From CAVXAE01 sp044225565 (GTDB lineage Bacteria > Pseudomonadota > Gammaproteobacteria > Steroidobacterales > Steroidobacteraceae), in contig JBGAIL010000006.1 of NCBI GenBank assembly GCA_044225565.1, positions 1-53,342 on the forward strand: a stretch of 53,342 bases of DNA, given 5' to 3'. Below, piece after piece: positions 18,217 through 26,454 of the stretch. The first letter of the stretch is position 1. Every line of letters starts with the position of its first letter. Position numbers and translations under genes: made by a program. The notes below the pieces were generated by a model. That model saw nothing but the letters and a program-made list of their open reading frames with translations, was not told the DNA's origin and did not search any database.

Positions 18217-19085
18217 GCGGCGCGGAAGCGCTCGATACCACCGGCACCACGCGCAGGCTCCGCGAATTCGCTTTCGGCGAGGACGATTTCCAGGCGCTGC
18301 GCGAGCTGGTGCGCCGGGTGACGGGCATCAATCTCAGCGAGGCGAAGCGCGAGCTCGTCTACGCGCGTCTGGCCCGTCGGCTGCGCGCCCTCAGCCTCAA
18401 GACCTTCCGCGAGTATCGCAACCTGCTCAAGGAGGACGGTGGCGCCGAGCTGGTGCAGCTCTGCAACGCCATCACCACCAACCTCACCGCCTTCTTCCGC
18501 GAGCCTCATCATTTCGAGTACCTGCGCACCGAGGTGCTCACCCCGATGCTCGCCCGGCCGCCGGCGGACCGGAAGCTGCGCATCTGGTCGGCAGGCTGCT
18601 CGACCGGCGAGGAGCCCTACTCCATCGCCATGACGGTGCTCGAGGCGGTGCCCGACATCCACCGCTGGGATATCCGCATCCTCGCCACGGATCTCGATCT
18701 CAACGTGCTGGCGCACGCGCGCAAGGGAATCTACGCCGCGGAGCGGCTGAAGAGCATCGGCGCCGCGCCGCTCGAGCGCTTCTTCGTCCCGCTCGACGGG
18801 AACCGCGAGCGCTACGAGGTGAGCCCGGAGCTGCGGCGCCTGGTGAGCATCAAGGCGCTCAACCTGATGCATCCGTTCCCGATGAAGGGTCCGCTGCACA
18901 TCATCTTCTGCCGCAACACCGTGATCTATTTCGACAAGGACACCCAGCGCGACCTGTTCGCGCGCATGTCGCGGCTGCAGAAGCCGGGCCACCTGCTGCT
19001 CCTCGGCCATTCGGAGACGCTGTTCAGGACCTGCGACGCCTACAGCCTGGTGGGCCGCACCATCTACCGGAGAGCCGCCCGATGA
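18213..19085 (+). CDS. cheR: Chemoreceptor glutamate methyltransferase CheR
   Basis: CheR methylates receptor glutamates using S-adenosylmethionine. The 290-residue protein has the N-terminal helical domain, then the catalytic domain with the SAM-binding motif WSAGCSTGEEPYSIAM at about residues 124-139, ILATDLDLNVLAHARKGIY, and IIFCRNTVIYFDKDTQ. The upstream receptor carries a DWQEF tail, so this CheR is a likely pentapeptide-binding type. It overlaps cheD by four bases. Confidence 0.96.
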   Translation: MSGAEALDTTGTTRRLREFAFGEDDFQALRELVRRVTGINLSEAKRELVYARLARRLRALSLKTFREYRNLLKEDGGAELVQLCNAITTNLTAFFREPHHFEYLRTEVLTPMLARPPADRKLRIWSAGCSTGEEPYSIAMTVLEAVPDIHRWDIRILATDLDLNVLAHARKGIYAAERLKSIGAAPLERFFVPLDGNRERYEVSPELRRLVSIKALNLMHPFPMKGPLHIIFCRNTVIYFDKDTQRDLFARMSRLQKPGHLLLLGHSETLFRTCDAYSLVGRTIYRRAAR

Positions 19086-19738
19086 GCCACGCATTCGAGA
19101 GCGGCATACGGCCGGCGCCTCCTCTGCCCCTGCCCGGCTTCGAGCAGTTGCAGCGCTTCTGGGAACCCGACAACGCGTGCTGGACGGTGAAGCTGCTGCC
19201 TGGCGAGTACTACGTCACCCGCAGCGACGAGGCCGTCACGACGGTGCTCGGCTCCTGCATCGCCGCTTGCATCCGCGACCCGCAGGCGCTGGTGGGCGGA
19301 ATGAATCATTTCATGCTCCCGGAGGATGGTTCGTCGCGCGGTGAAACGCCGGCGGACCCGATGAACCGCCAGGAGACGCGTTACGGCTGCTACGCCATGG
19401 AGAGCCTGATCAACGACCTGCTGAAGCTCGGCGCGGTGCGCGAGCGGCTCGAGATCAAGCTCTTCGGCGGCGGCCGCATCCTCGCCTCGATGACGGACGT
19501 CGGCGCGCGCAACATCTCGTTCATCCGCCAGTACCTGCGGACGGACGGCCTCAGCGTCGCTGCGCAAGACCTCGGAGGAGACCGCCCACGCAAGGTCGTG
19601 TACTTCCCCATCACTGGCCGAGCGCGCATGAAGACGTTGCGCCCCATCGAGAATCGCAGCATCGCCGACCGCGAGCAGCTGTATCTCGCACGCCTGCGCC
19701 GGGATCAGGACGGCGGCGAAGTGGAAATCTTCTCGTGA
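19082..19738 (+). CDS. cheD: Chemoreceptor glutamine deamidase CheD
   Basis: CheD deamidates glutamines on receptors and in some bacteria interacts with phosphatases. The catalytic pair is visible: Cys59 in TTVLGSCIAACIRD and His76 in GGMNHFMLP. KLFGGGRILASM and the C-terminal RKVVYFPITGR complete the fold. At 218 residues it is slightly longer than average because of an N-terminal extension. It is coupled to cheR and cheB by four-base overlaps. CheD together with CheZ in one cluster is consistent with a merger of two chemotaxis types. Confidence 0.95.
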   Translation: MSHAFESGIRPAPPLPLPGFEQLQRFWEPDNACWTVKLLPGEYYVTRSDEAVTTVLGSCIAACIRDPQALVGGMNHFMLPEDGSSRGETPADPMNRQETRYGCYAMESLINDLLKLGAVRERLEIKLFGGGRILASMTDVGARNISFIRQYLRTDGLSVAAQDLGGDRPRKVVYFPITGRARMKTLRPIENRSIADREQLYLARLRRDQDGGEVEIFS

Positions 19739-20847
19739 GCGCCCAGAACCGCATCAAGGTCCTGGTCGTGGACGATTCCGCGCTCGTGCGCAGCATCCTG
19801 TGCGACGTGCTGAACGGCGATCCGGCCATCGAGGTGGTCGGCACGGCGGGCGACGCCCACATCGCGCGGGAGAAGATCAAGAAGCTCAACCCGGACGTGC
19901 TGACACTCGACGTCGAGATGCCGCGCATGGACGGCCTCACCTTCCTCTCGAACCTCATGCGCCTGCATCCGATGCCGGTGGTGATGGTGTCCTCGCTCAC
20001 CGAGCGCGGCGCGGACATCACCTTCGACGCGCTGGCGATGGGCGCCGTCGACTACCTGCCCAAGCCGCGCATCGACATAGCGGCCACGCTCCAGGATTAC
20101 GGCGACGAGCTGATCGCCAAGGTCAAGACTGCCGCGCGTGCCAACGTGCGCGCACTCGATTCGAGGCGTATCGGAACGCTGCGCACACGCTCGGACACGG
20201 CGACCGCCGCCACGGGCGAGATTCCACAACCCCGCCGGATGCGCACCACGGATCGCATCATCGCCATCGGCGCCTCGACCGGTGGTACCGAGGCCATCAA
20301 GGAAGTGCTGTGCAACCTGCCTCCGGACTGCCCGGGGGTCGTGATCGCGCAGCACATCCCGCCTGCGTTCAGCACTTCCTTCGCGCGTCGCATGAACGAT
20401 GTGAGCCCGCTCACAGTTTGCGAGGCGCAGGACGGCCAGCAGGTGCTCGCAGGGCATGTCTATATCGCACCCGGGGACTATCATCTGAGGCTGGCGCGCG
20501 ACGGCGCGCGTTACGTCTGCAAGGTGACGCAGGACGAGCCGATGAACCGCCACAGGCCCTCGGTGGACGTGCTGTTCCGCTCCGTCGCGCAGAGCGCGGG
20601 TCAGAACGCCATCGGCGCGCTGCTCACCGGGATGGGCCGCGACGGCGCCCGGGGCCTGAAGCTCATGCGCGAGGCGGGAGCGAGCACGATGGTGCAGGAC
20701 GAGCACACGAGTGTCGTGTGGGGCATGCCCGGTGAGGCGGTATCCATCGGCGCCACGGAGGAGGTGCTCCCGATCGAGGAGATCGCGCCGCGGCTCATGG
20801 CCGTGGCGCAAGCGATGGAAGCCCACAAAGCGTCCGCGGCAGGCTGA
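19735..20847 (+). CDS. cheB: Chemotaxis methylesterase/response regulator CheB
   Basis: CheB removes receptor methyl groups and is activated by CheA. The 370-residue protein has a receiver domain (Asp13, Asp14, Asp59 in LTLDVEMPRMDG), a linker at about 135-170, and the esterase domain with catalytic Ser181 (IGASTGGTEA), His207 (IAQHIPP) and Asp303 (GMGRDGARG). The start is GTG, overlapping cheD. It is the last gene of the first transcription block; the next genes have their own promoter. Confidence 0.96.
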   Translation: MSAQNRIKVLVVDDSALVRSILCDVLNGDPAIEVVGTAGDAHIAREKIKKLNPDVLTLDVEMPRMDGLTFLSNLMRLHPMPVVMVSSLTERGADITFDALAMGAVDYLPKPRIDIAATLQDYGDELIAKVKTAARANVRALDSRRIGTLRTRSDTATAATGEIPQPRRMRTTDRIIAIGASTGGTEAIKEVLCNLPPDCPGVVIAQHIPPAFSTSFARRMNDVSPLTVCEAQDGQQVLAGHVYIAPGDYHLRLARDGARYVCKVTQDEPMNRHRPSVDVLFRSVAQSAGQNAIGALLTGMGRDGARGLKLMREAGASTMVQDEHTSVVWGMPGEAVSIGATEEVLPIEEIAPRLMAVAQAMEAHKASAAG

Positions 20848-20855
20848 AAAGTGAC

Positions 20856-20882
20856 TTAATTTTTGTCTTTCCGGGCCGATAC
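20856..20882 (+). promoter_or_regulatory. Sigma-28 (FliA) promoter before the HDOD gene pair
   Basis: TTAA (20856-20859), 15 bases, then GCCGATAC (20875-20882) match the FliA consensus TAAA-N15-GCCGATAA at 3 of 4 and 7 of 8 positions with exact spacing. It lies in the 61-base gap after cheB, and GAGGAAG precedes the ATG at 20909. The site places the two HDOD genes in the late flagellar regulon. Confidence 0.75.
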
Positions 20883-20908
20883 CCCGGACAGCGGCGAGGA
20901 AGAACCGA

Positions 20909-21805
20909 ATGACTGCGAAGAGCCAGGCGAGCTACCCCGTGACCGGAACCGACCCGGAAGCGTTCGCCTTCGTGCAGGCGCTGGCCGCCGAGCTGTCGAC
21001 TGGCAAGGTGGAGCTGCCGAGCTTTCCCGACATCGCGCTGCGGGTGCGCAAGGTGCTCGCCGACGACAACGTGACGCCCGAGAAGATCGTGCGCGTGATC
21101 GGCAGCGAGCCGGCCCTTGCGGCGCGTGTGCTGCAGATCGCGAACTCCGCCGCCATCAATTTCAGCGGCAAGACCATCACCGAGCTGCGCTCGGCGGTCG
21201 CGCGCATGGGCTTCAACATGGTGCGCAGCGCCGCGATCGCGTTCGCCATGTCGCAGCTCAAGAAGGTGGATTCGCTCAAAGGGCTCGAGAAGCAGCTCGA
21301 CGAGCTGTGGAAGCGCAGCTCCATGGTCGCCACCATGGCGTACGTGGTCGCACGACGCCTCTCGACCAAGGTGAACCCGGATACCGCGATGCTCGCGGGG
21401 CTGCTGCACGGCGTGGGGCAGCTCTATATCCTCACGCGCGCGAACAAGCACAACCGGCTGTTCGAGAACGAGGCCGTGTTCCATTCCATCGTACGCGACT
21501 GGCATTCGAGCATCGCCAAGGCGCTGCTCGAGAACTGGGAGATGGCCGAGGAGATCGTGCAGGCCGTGAGCGAGTTCGAGGATCTGCAACGCACGCACAC
21601 TGGCCCCACGGACCTCACGGATGTGCTGCAGGTGGGCAATCTGCTGGCCGCCTACAAGGACCACCCGGAAAGCATCGAGCTCAACATGCAGGGCGTCGCC
21701 GCGTGCTCGCGCATGCAGCTCGACCGCGCCGCGTACGAGAAACTGCTCAGCGAGTCCAGGGAAGAGATCACGGCGATCCAGCAGGCACTCGGCTCAGCCG
21801 GCTGA
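20909..21805 (+). CDS. HDOD-domain protein, first of a tandem pair
   Basis: HDOD proteins share the HD phosphohydrolase fold but usually lack its metal-binding residues and act as signalling or scaffold proteins. This 298-residue protein has an HDOD core at about 30-230 with IGSEPALAARVLQIANSAA and LLHGVGQLYILTRA. Where active HD enzymes have HD, this has HG (LLHGVG), so catalysis is unlikely. About half of its residues match the next gene in the same order. It is preceded by a sigma-28 promoter; a role in motility or its output is inferred. Confidence 0.9.
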   Translation: MTAKSQASYPVTGTDPEAFAFVQALAAELSTGKVELPSFPDIALRVRKVLADDNVTPEKIVRVIGSEPALAARVLQIANSAAINFSGKTITELRSAVARMGFNMVRSAAIAFAMSQLKKVDSLKGLEKQLDELWKRSSMVATMAYVVARRLSTKVNPDTAMLAGLLHGVGQLYILTRANKHNRLFENEAVFHSIVRDWHSSIAKALLENWEMAEEIVQAVSEFEDLQRTHTGPTDLTDVLQVGNLLAAYKDHPESIELNMQGVAACSRMQLDRAAYEKLLSESREEITAIQQALGSAG

Positions 21806-21831
21806 GCGAGCCCGGCAACGACCCGAAGACC

Positions 21832-22719
21832 ATGAGCGCAACTGCCGACTCAACGACCGCATCCATCTCGACGACGCGGGACGAATCCTTCGCCTTCGTG
21901 CAAGCGCTCGCGAACGAGCTGTCCGAGGGAAAGGTGGAGCTCACCGGCTTCCCTGAAGTCGCGGCGCGCGTGCAGCACGCCCTCGCGGACGAAGAGGTAA
22001 GCACGGATCGCGTGGTGCGCGTCGTGAGCTCGGAGCCCATTCTGGCCACGCAGCTCATGCAGGTGGCGAATTCGGTGGCGTTCAACCCGGTCGGCAAGCC
22101 GGTGACGGAGCTGCGTACTGCAGTGGCGCGCGTAGGGCTCAACGTCGTGCGCACCACCACCATCGCCTATGCCGTCCGGCAGCTGCGCGAAGTCGAGTCC
22201 CTGAAGTCGATCCGCCCGCAGCTCGATGAGCTCTGGCAGCGCAACGTGTCCATCGCAACCATGTGCTACGTGCTCGCACGTCGCGTGTCACGCGTAAATC
22301 CGGACACGGCGTTGCTCACTGGCCTGCTCCACGGCATCGGGCGGCTCTACATCATGACGCGCGCGGTGAAATATCCTGCCCTGTTCGCCAACCTGGCGAG
22401 CTATCAGGCCATCGAGCGTGACTGGCAGGCGGGCGTGGCTTCGGCGCTGCTCGAGAACTGGGAAGTGGCCGAGGACATCGTGAACGCGGTGCGCGAGTCG
22501 GACGATCTGGCGCGCGAGGCCCGCGGGCCCGTGAACCTCACGGACATCCTGGTGGCTGCGAACATCATCGTGAACCACGATGGGGATCCGGTGCTGCTCG
22601 GTGTGCGGCTGCAGAGCGTCAAAGCGGTCGCGCGCATGCAGCTCGATGCCGAAGCATGCGAGCGGCTCAAGCAGGAGTCGGAAGAAGAGATCGCGGCGTT
22701 GCGGGAAGCGCTGGGCTGA
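21832..22719 (+). CDS. HDOD-domain protein, second of a tandem pair
   Basis: This 295-residue HDOD protein is paralogous to its neighbour: FAFVQALANELSEGKVEL near the start mirrors FAFVQALAAELSTGKVEL in the first copy. The region corresponding to the HD motif reads LLHGIGRLYIMTRA, again without the catalytic Asp. The ATG at 21832, about 26 bases after the first gene's stop, places the conserved block at the same distance from the start as in the first copy. The pair probably arose by duplication and is co-transcribed. Confidence 0.9.
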   Translation: MSATADSTTASISTTRDESFAFVQALANELSEGKVELTGFPEVAARVQHALADEEVSTDRVVRVVSSEPILATQLMQVANSVAFNPVGKPVTELRTAVARVGLNVVRTTTIAYAVRQLREVESLKSIRPQLDELWQRNVSIATMCYVLARRVSRVNPDTALLTGLLHGIGRLYIMTRAVKYPALFANLASYQAIERDWQAGVASALLENWEVAEDIVNAVRESDDLAREARGPVNLTDILVAANIIVNHDGDPVLLGVRLQSVKAVARMQLDAEACERLKQESEEEIAALREALG

Positions 22720-22727
22720 GAATCACT

Positions 22728-23255
22728 TCACGGGGATGCGCGGGCGGCCTTGCGCTTGCCGGCTGGACGATGCGAGCCGGCCAACCCGGACTTTCCCGCA
22801 GTCGGTCTTCTCGACCTCTGCCTCTGCACCACCGATTTGACGACCGTGGACAGCACCGGAGCGGCCGCCAGCGCCGCCCGACGCAGCCGGATGGCTTGCG
22901 CGATGAGCGCCCGGACCTTCGGCGCACCCAGATCTGAAGCGGCTTTCAGGCGGATGCTCCTGATCCTTCTCCCTTTCCCTTCGAGCACCCCGTGCGGATC
23001 GCGTAGCGCTGCGCCGTCGCCGAAGAAGAGCGTGACCCACCGCGGGTATCCCGCTACTGAAATAAAAGCATCCGCAGCGCGCTCCGTGGCGCTGATGGCA
23101 AATACCAGCGCATTGTAGTTGTCGAAAACGAGTTCGAAGCCGCGTGGAAACGCGGCGCGCAGGCGCTGCCTGGCCTCGCGCAGCTGCGCCTCGATTTCGG
23201 GCGTGTATCGCGAAAGGAACGTCGCGATCTCGGACTCGACGGCCTTGGGTTTCAT
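22728..23255 (-). CDS. DUF1801-type protein (YdhG/frataxin-like fold)
   Basis: This 175-residue protein resembles DUF1801 proteins: LVFDNYNALVFAISATE followed by WVTLFFGDGAALRDPHGVLEG and GRRIRSIRLKAAS. Members have a YjbR/CyaY-like fold and mostly unknown roles. The ATG at 23255 was chosen because the conserved part begins there; an in-frame start at 23384 adds 43 residues of low-complexity sequence. The tail after residue 135 is Arg/Lys/Ala-rich. It converges with the second HDOD gene and opens a block unrelated to flagella. Confidence 0.7.
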   Translation of the reverse strand: MKPKAVESEIATFLSRYTPEIEAQLREARQRLRAAFPRGFELVFDNYNALVFAISATERAADAFISVAGYPRWVTLFFGDGAALRDPHGVLEGKGRRIRSIRLKAASDLGAPKVRALIAQAIRLRRAALAAAPVLSTVVKSVVQRQRSRRPTAGKSGLAGSHRPAGKRKAARASP

Positions 23256-23562
23256 TCGTGGAGCGCCTGTGCGGATGCTGGCAGCGCCTGCGGCACGGAT
23301 CAAGCCCGAAAGCGTCGCGCCGTACCGGCGAAGCGTGCCCGCGCCACGCGCGTTGAGGCGGAGCCATGATCCCGCTGCGGCCACCAGCGAGATCCACGAC
23401 GCCAGCCGTACTCACCTTCACGAGCATCGAACGATTCAGGAATGGCGACGCGACACCGGTGTGCCGGCGGTTCTTCGAAGCCCACCCCGACGTCCGCTCT
23501 CAAGATGCCGCGGCTCCGAGATCAATCTGACGGGACTCTTTTTGAGCATCGTTGCCCTCGCC
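23256..23562. other. Stretch without a recognised gene
   Basis: These 307 bases lie between the DUF1801 start and the end of the broken oxidoreductase gene. Short frames exist on both strands (for example a 54-codon plus-strand frame at 23367), but none has a recognisable motif or a good ribosome site. It may hold the DUF1801 promoter or decayed sequence; I could not identify either. Confidence 0.5.
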
Positions 23563-24203
23563 TCACATGAAGTATGGCTTGTCGCCATCGGTGTTCGGCT
23601 TGTTGACGCCTAGGCTCTCGCCGACGTGCAGATCGGGCGACGCGATCACCTTGGCGATCAGGTCGCCCACGCTCCTGCGCGAGACCACGGTGCCCTTGAA
23701 GGGCTGGTCCTTGGTGGTGGTTTCGTAGTCCACCTCGTCCTCGTCCATCAGCCACGCCGGGCGCACGATGGTGTATCGAAGGCCCGAAGCCTCGATGGCA
23801 TCGCCCGCGCGGCGCGGAAGGGCTTGAGGTCTGCACCGATGATGGCGTGGTTCCAGTCGCCGAACGGGCCCGGCACCTCGTCGTAGATGCCCAGCGAGAG
23901 CACGAAGATCAGGCGTTTGACGCCCACGGCCTTCATGGCAGCGATGACGGCCCGGGCCTGTTTGTCCAGGTCTTCGCCGGTCAGGTTGGCGTAGACGATG
24001 TCCTGGCCGGCCATGGCCTGCCGGAGCAGCTTCTGGTCCAGCACGTTGCCGATCACGACCGTGGCGTTTGTGGGCTCCCGGCCCGTAAGCTTCTTCGGGT
24101 CGCGCAGCAGCAAGGTCTGGCGCACGTCCGGTTCATCGGCCAGTGCCCGGAGGACCCACTGCGCGATCTGGCCGCTGGCGCCGAGGATGAGCACGTTGTT
24201 CAT
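23563..24203 (-). pseudogene. Frameshifted NAD(P)-binding SDR/NmrA-like oxidoreductase
   Basis: The N-terminal part starts at 24203 and has the Rossmann motif NVLILGASGQIAQWVLRAL, then VVIGNVLDQKLLRQAMAGQD and LSLGIYDEVPG, typical of atypical SDR/NmrA-like proteins. Near 23800-23812 the frame breaks: the upstream frame runs on into unrelated residues, while the expected continuation IEASGLRYTIVRPAWLMDED is read one frame over and ends at 23563. One missing base explains it. It could be a true pseudogene or a sequencing error. It would form a minus-strand unit with the hydrolase gene, under the divergent LysR gene. Confidence 0.8.
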
Positions 24204-24340
24204 GATGTGATTCCCGGTGTGGGTTCCAGTGCGCGCGCAGATGCCGGGCAGCGCTGTCCGCGGTGCGTGGGGGATGGAAGGGGCCGCAGCGGCGGTTCTG
24301 GCATCGCCACCCTCGCCGCTGCGGCATCCGCCCCGCGGGG

Positions 24341-25312
24341 TCAGCCCATGTACCTGGCCAGGAACGACAACACCTTCTCGGGATGGCGGCCGAACCAATT
24401 GTAGCCGTCCTTGAAGCGGCGCGTGGTCCCCTCGATCCAGATGAGCTCCTTGTCCTTGCTGCCGAGCAGGTCGAACGTTTTCTGCGCATCCTCGGGATTC
24501 TTCGTCCACGAATCTTTCAGCACCTGCCACATCAGCACGGGCATTTTGACGGCAGGCGCCCAGAGCGCTCCGGCCATGTCGGCTGCCGGGAAACCTCCCA
24601 GCTTCAACAGTTCCAGGTCGATCAGCTCCTGATACTGGGCGATGCCCTGCAACTCGGAGAACGCCTGGAAAATGGCCGGCATGTTGGGGACCAGCGGACT
24701 GCACATGCACAGGACGTTCTCGAACAGCTCCGGGCGCCTGGTGATGGCCGCGTACTGGGATACGCCGCCCAGGCACTGGCTGAATAGGGCGACCTTCATC
24801 TTGCCCAGGCGCGGATGCGCATCGACGAACTTCTTCACGCCCACGCAATCGCGCCATTCCCATTGGCCGATGCCGCTGACTCCACCGTTCGCCGCGCCGC
24901 TTTGCCCGTGGTTGCGGAAGTCGTAGGTCAGCACGTTGTAGCCGGCGTCGGTCAGGTGCTTGTACTGGAGCACGAAGTCGATTTCGACTGCGTCGAAGTT
25001 GCTCCAGGGTTCGCCGAAATGCCCGGGGAACCCGGCCCGGCACATCGGCAGGGCGTGATTGAAGATGACGAGCTTGTCGCTCTCGCCGCCCCTGGCGGGG
25101 ATGTACCAGGCCTCGAGCGGCGTGCCGTCGTCCGAGGGGATGGCAAGGTCGTGCCAGCCCTTCATGCCGTAGTCGTCCGGCGTCTTGAAGATGAAACTCC
25201 GGGGCGATTTGACCATGCCGGCCAGCGCTTTGACCTTGGCGTGATCCTCCCGGGAAATGATTTTTTCCTGCTCCAGGGCTTTTTGCATTCTTTCCTTCGA
25301 GATTCCAGTCAT
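24341..25312 (-). CDS. Alpha/beta hydrolase with Cys at the nucleophile position
   Basis: This is a 323-residue alpha/beta hydrolase. YDFRNHGQSGA is the typical strand-5-side loop, and the nucleophile elbow reads FSQCLGG with Cys180 in the nucleophile position (small-x-nucleophile-x-small), as in dienelactone-hydrolase-like enzymes rather than Ser. His312 (GRHPEKV) is a candidate catalytic base. An N-terminal helical extension of about 50 residues precedes the fold. The substrate is unknown. It is transcribed away from a LysR gene 116 bases upstream, which probably controls it. Confidence 0.85.
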   Translation of the reverse strand: MTGISKERMQKALEQEKIISREDHAKVKALAGMVKSPRSFIFKTPDDYGMKGWHDLAIPSDDGTPLEAWYIPARGGESDKLVIFNHALPMCRAGFPGHFGEPWSNFDAVEIDFVLQYKHLTDAGYNVLTYDFRNHGQSGAANGGVSGIGQWEWRDCVGVKKFVDAHPRLGKMKVALFSQCLGGVSQYAAITRRPELFENVLCMCSPLVPNMPAIFQAFSELQGIAQYQELIDLELLKLGGFPAADMAGALWAPAVKMPVLMWQVLKDSWTKNPEDAQKTFDLLGSKDKELIWIEGTTRRFKDGYNWFGRHPEKVLSFLARYMG

Positions 25313-25351
25313 GGCGGCGACTCCTGCGTTTGTCTGACGGGGGATCGATGT

Positions 25352-25428
25352 GTGACGTCATCGTAGGGGCGGCATTGGATCGAATAAATACGCTTCTATA
25401 GACATGAGTGGTTAGATAAACTGAACAA
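25352..25428. promoter_or_regulatory. Divergent control region between hydrolase and LysR genes
   Basis: This AT-richer spacer has the palindrome TGACGTCA near 25354 and a short dyad TCTATAGA near 25394. LysR regulators usually bind T-N11-A sites between divergent genes. I cannot assign exact -35/-10 boxes with confidence. Confidence 0.35.
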
Positions 25429-26418
25429 ATGCCCATCGAACCGTCGCTCGTTTCCTCGTTGACGTGGTTCGCCCACATCGCGCGCCACCGCAGCTTCACC
25501 AAGGCGGCGACGGAGATGGAGGTAACGCGCGCGGCGCTGTCGCAGCATCTGAAATGGCTGGAACAGCATCTGAACGTGCGGCTGATCAACCGCACCACGC
25601 GCGACATGTCGCTGACCGAGGAAGGCCAACGCCTGCTCGACGTGTTGCAGCCTGCACTGTCGGCCATCGAGCGGGCGGTCACGGAACTGGGCGAAGCGCA
25701 CGCCGAGCCCTCGGGCCTGATCCGCATGAACTGCTCGCGCATCGCTGCCCGCCTCTTGATCGAGCCGCACATGGGCACGTTTCTGGCGCGCTATCCGAAG
25801 CTGCGGCTGGAGCTGGTGATGAACGACGGCTTCACGAACATCGTGGCCGATGGCATTGACGCGGGCATCCGGCTGGGCGAGAGCCTGGACGAGCACATGG
25901 TGGCCGTGCCCGTCACGCCCCCCATCGAGATGGCCATCGTGGGATCGCCGGCGTACTTCGAGCGGCATGGATTTCCCGAGACGCCAGCCGACCTGATGCG
26001 GCACAACTGCCTGGCCTACCGTTTCACTTCCAGCGGCACGATCGACCGCTGGTCGTTCACATCGCCGGACGCCGAGCAGCGTACCGTGGTGTTCGAGCCG
26101 AAGGGCAATGCCGTGTTCAATGACGACGAGAACATGTTGAACGCTGCGGCGCAGGGCGTGGGGCTGATCAAGTATCTGGATCTTTGCGTTCGCCCGCATT
26201 TGGCGGATGGACGATTGGTGCGGGTACTGGCGCCCTGGTGCCGGCCGTTTCCGGGCTTCTATCTCTACGTCCCGTCGCGCGCGCAGATGCCAGCCAAGAT
26301 CCGGGCGCTGATGGATTTCCTGATCGAGCGACGAAAACGACTCGCGCTGGAATCCCGCGAGGCCATCCCGGCAGGAAATCGAAAAGGCAGGAAGGCCGCC
26401 TCTGCGAAACGGAGGTGA
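25429..26418 (+). CDS. LysR-family transcriptional regulator
   Basis: This 329-residue regulator has an N-terminal winged helix-turn-helix (FAHIARHRSFTKAATEMEVT at about residues 11-30, then AALSQHLKWLEQHLNVRLINR) and a C-terminal effector-binding domain from about residue 95 (PSGLIRMNCSRIAARLLIEP). The Lys/Arg-rich tail after residue 300 is longer than usual. It is divergent from the hydrolase and oxidoreductase genes, the classic LysR layout, and likely controls them. It converges with flgN. Confidence 0.92.
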   Translation: MPIEPSLVSSLTWFAHIARHRSFTKAATEMEVTRAALSQHLKWLEQHLNVRLINRTTRDMSLTEEGQRLLDVLQPALSAIERAVTELGEAHAEPSGLIRMNCSRIAARLLIEPHMGTFLARYPKLRLELVMNDGFTNIVADGIDAGIRLGESLDEHMVAVPVTPPIEMAIVGSPAYFERHGFPETPADLMRHNCLAYRFTSSGTIDRWSFTSPDAEQRTVVFEPKGNAVFNDDENMLNAAAQGVGLIKYLDLCVRPHLADGRLVRVLAPWCRPFPGFYLYVPSRAQMPAKIRALMDFLIERRKRLALESREAIPAGNRKGRKAASAKRR

Positions 26419-26428
26419 CGATGTCGTC

Positions 26429-26443
26429 CGTAGCGTCGCTACG
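26429..26443. terminator. Short dyad between convergent lysR and flgN
   Basis: CGTAGCG and CGCTACG form a perfect seven-base dyad around one T between two convergent genes. There is no T-tract, so intrinsic termination is uncertain. Confidence 0.25.
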
Positions 26444-26454
26444 CGCCCGCCCCA

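Noticed and set aside
23367..23531. Small 54-codon plus-strand gene
   Set aside because: No ribosome site or recognisable motif; kept only as part of the unassigned stretch.
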